NCBI GenBank assembly: GCA_963741305.1
Contig: CAVUHL010000003.1
Span: 310,001 to 374,000, forward strand
From: DATMER01 sp963741305
GTDB taxonomy: Bacteria; Acidobacteriota; Thermoanaerobaculia; Multivoradales; UBA5704
Direction of reading: 5' to 3'
Length of the DNA stretch: 64,000 nt
Below the pieces are notes generated by a model that saw only the letters and a program-made list of their open reading frames with translations, had not been told where the DNA came from and made no database searches. Position numbers and translations under genes: made by a program. Of the stretch, positions 63,973 through 64,000 are shown in pieces; position 1 is the stretch's first letter; the number at the start of each line of letters is the position of its first letter.

Positions 63973-64000
63973 GCTTTCATCTAGCTTACCTCAAGCTGAA
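63969..64000 (+). CDS. Start of an unidentified gene (cut by window edge)
   Basis: ATGAGCTTTCATCTAGC opens a frame MSFHLAYLKL that continues past the window. The ATGA overlap with the preceding stop supports a real start. Too little is visible to name it. Confidence 0.4.
   Translation, partial: MSFHLAYLKL

Overview
The window is GC-rich DNA carrying single-copy chromosomal genes mixed with an unusually large amount of small accessory material. No rRNA, tRNA or CRISPR array was seen. The gene families suggest an Acidobacteriota-type chromosome, perhaps close to Thermoanaerobaculia: a Ser/Thr kinase with CHASE2, TPR-CHAT proteins, secreted matrixin-like proteases, TonB receptors with a carboxypeptidase-like N-terminal domain, and lysine-rich RiPP leaders with KETLR motifs. 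That placement is inferred from gene content, not from a marker gene.

Layout. 1-4.4 kb (minus): the start of an ATP-dependent DNA ligase, a ligase-associated exonuclease and a RapA-like SNF2 helicase, then a DUF4258/YgiT-type toxin-antitoxin-like pair. 4.8-10.2 kb (plus): RlmA-like methyltransferase, a candidate structured RNA with a tiny ORF, and a four-gene operon of two ATP-grasp-like proteins, a GCS2 ligase and an M29 aminopeptidase. 10.3-15.5 kb (minus): a matrixin protease with its partner, then a copper-handling operon. 15.7-23.2 kb: an ankyrin-PQQ fusion, decayed genes, a RiPP precursor beside a trypsin-like protease, and a second partner/matrixin pair. 23.3-27.6 kb (minus): copper delivery and respiration genes (Cys-rich protein, cytochrome c, PCuAC, SCO, TonB receptor). 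27.6-34.6 kb: an accessory island with toxin-antitoxin pairs (one toxin interrupted), three more RiPP precursors (one frameshifted), an IS1 remnant and several repeat families. 35-38.2 kb: HTH and TPR regulators and a DCoH-like protein without the usual catalytic histidines. 38.4-46 kb (minus): TPR lipoprotein-like and DUF3142 proteins, an ABC transporter, and an aminoglycoside-phosphotransferase-fold/acyl-CoA dehydrogenase pair. 46-55.5 kb: a Phd/PIN module, a sigma-54 activator, a thrombospondin-type-3 secreted protein, and an overlapping kinase-CHASE2 / PDZ-TPR-CHAT pair. 56-64 kb: HTH-TPR regulators interleaved with small secreted peptides that carry a repeated GC[IR]MDP motif.

The most promising undescribed systems are: (i) two HTH-TPR regulators, each convergent with a gene for a short secreted Cys-repeat peptide, reminiscent of peptide quorum-sensing modules; (ii) four orphan RiPP precursors, three of which have a -10-like box exactly 28 nt before the start codon; (iii) intergenic tandem arrays at seven or more loci that all share a 21-bp period, several of which supply the 3' ends of genes; and (iv) a small palindromic repeat that lies inside a vapC-like gene. 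All functional statements are read from sequence motifs alone.
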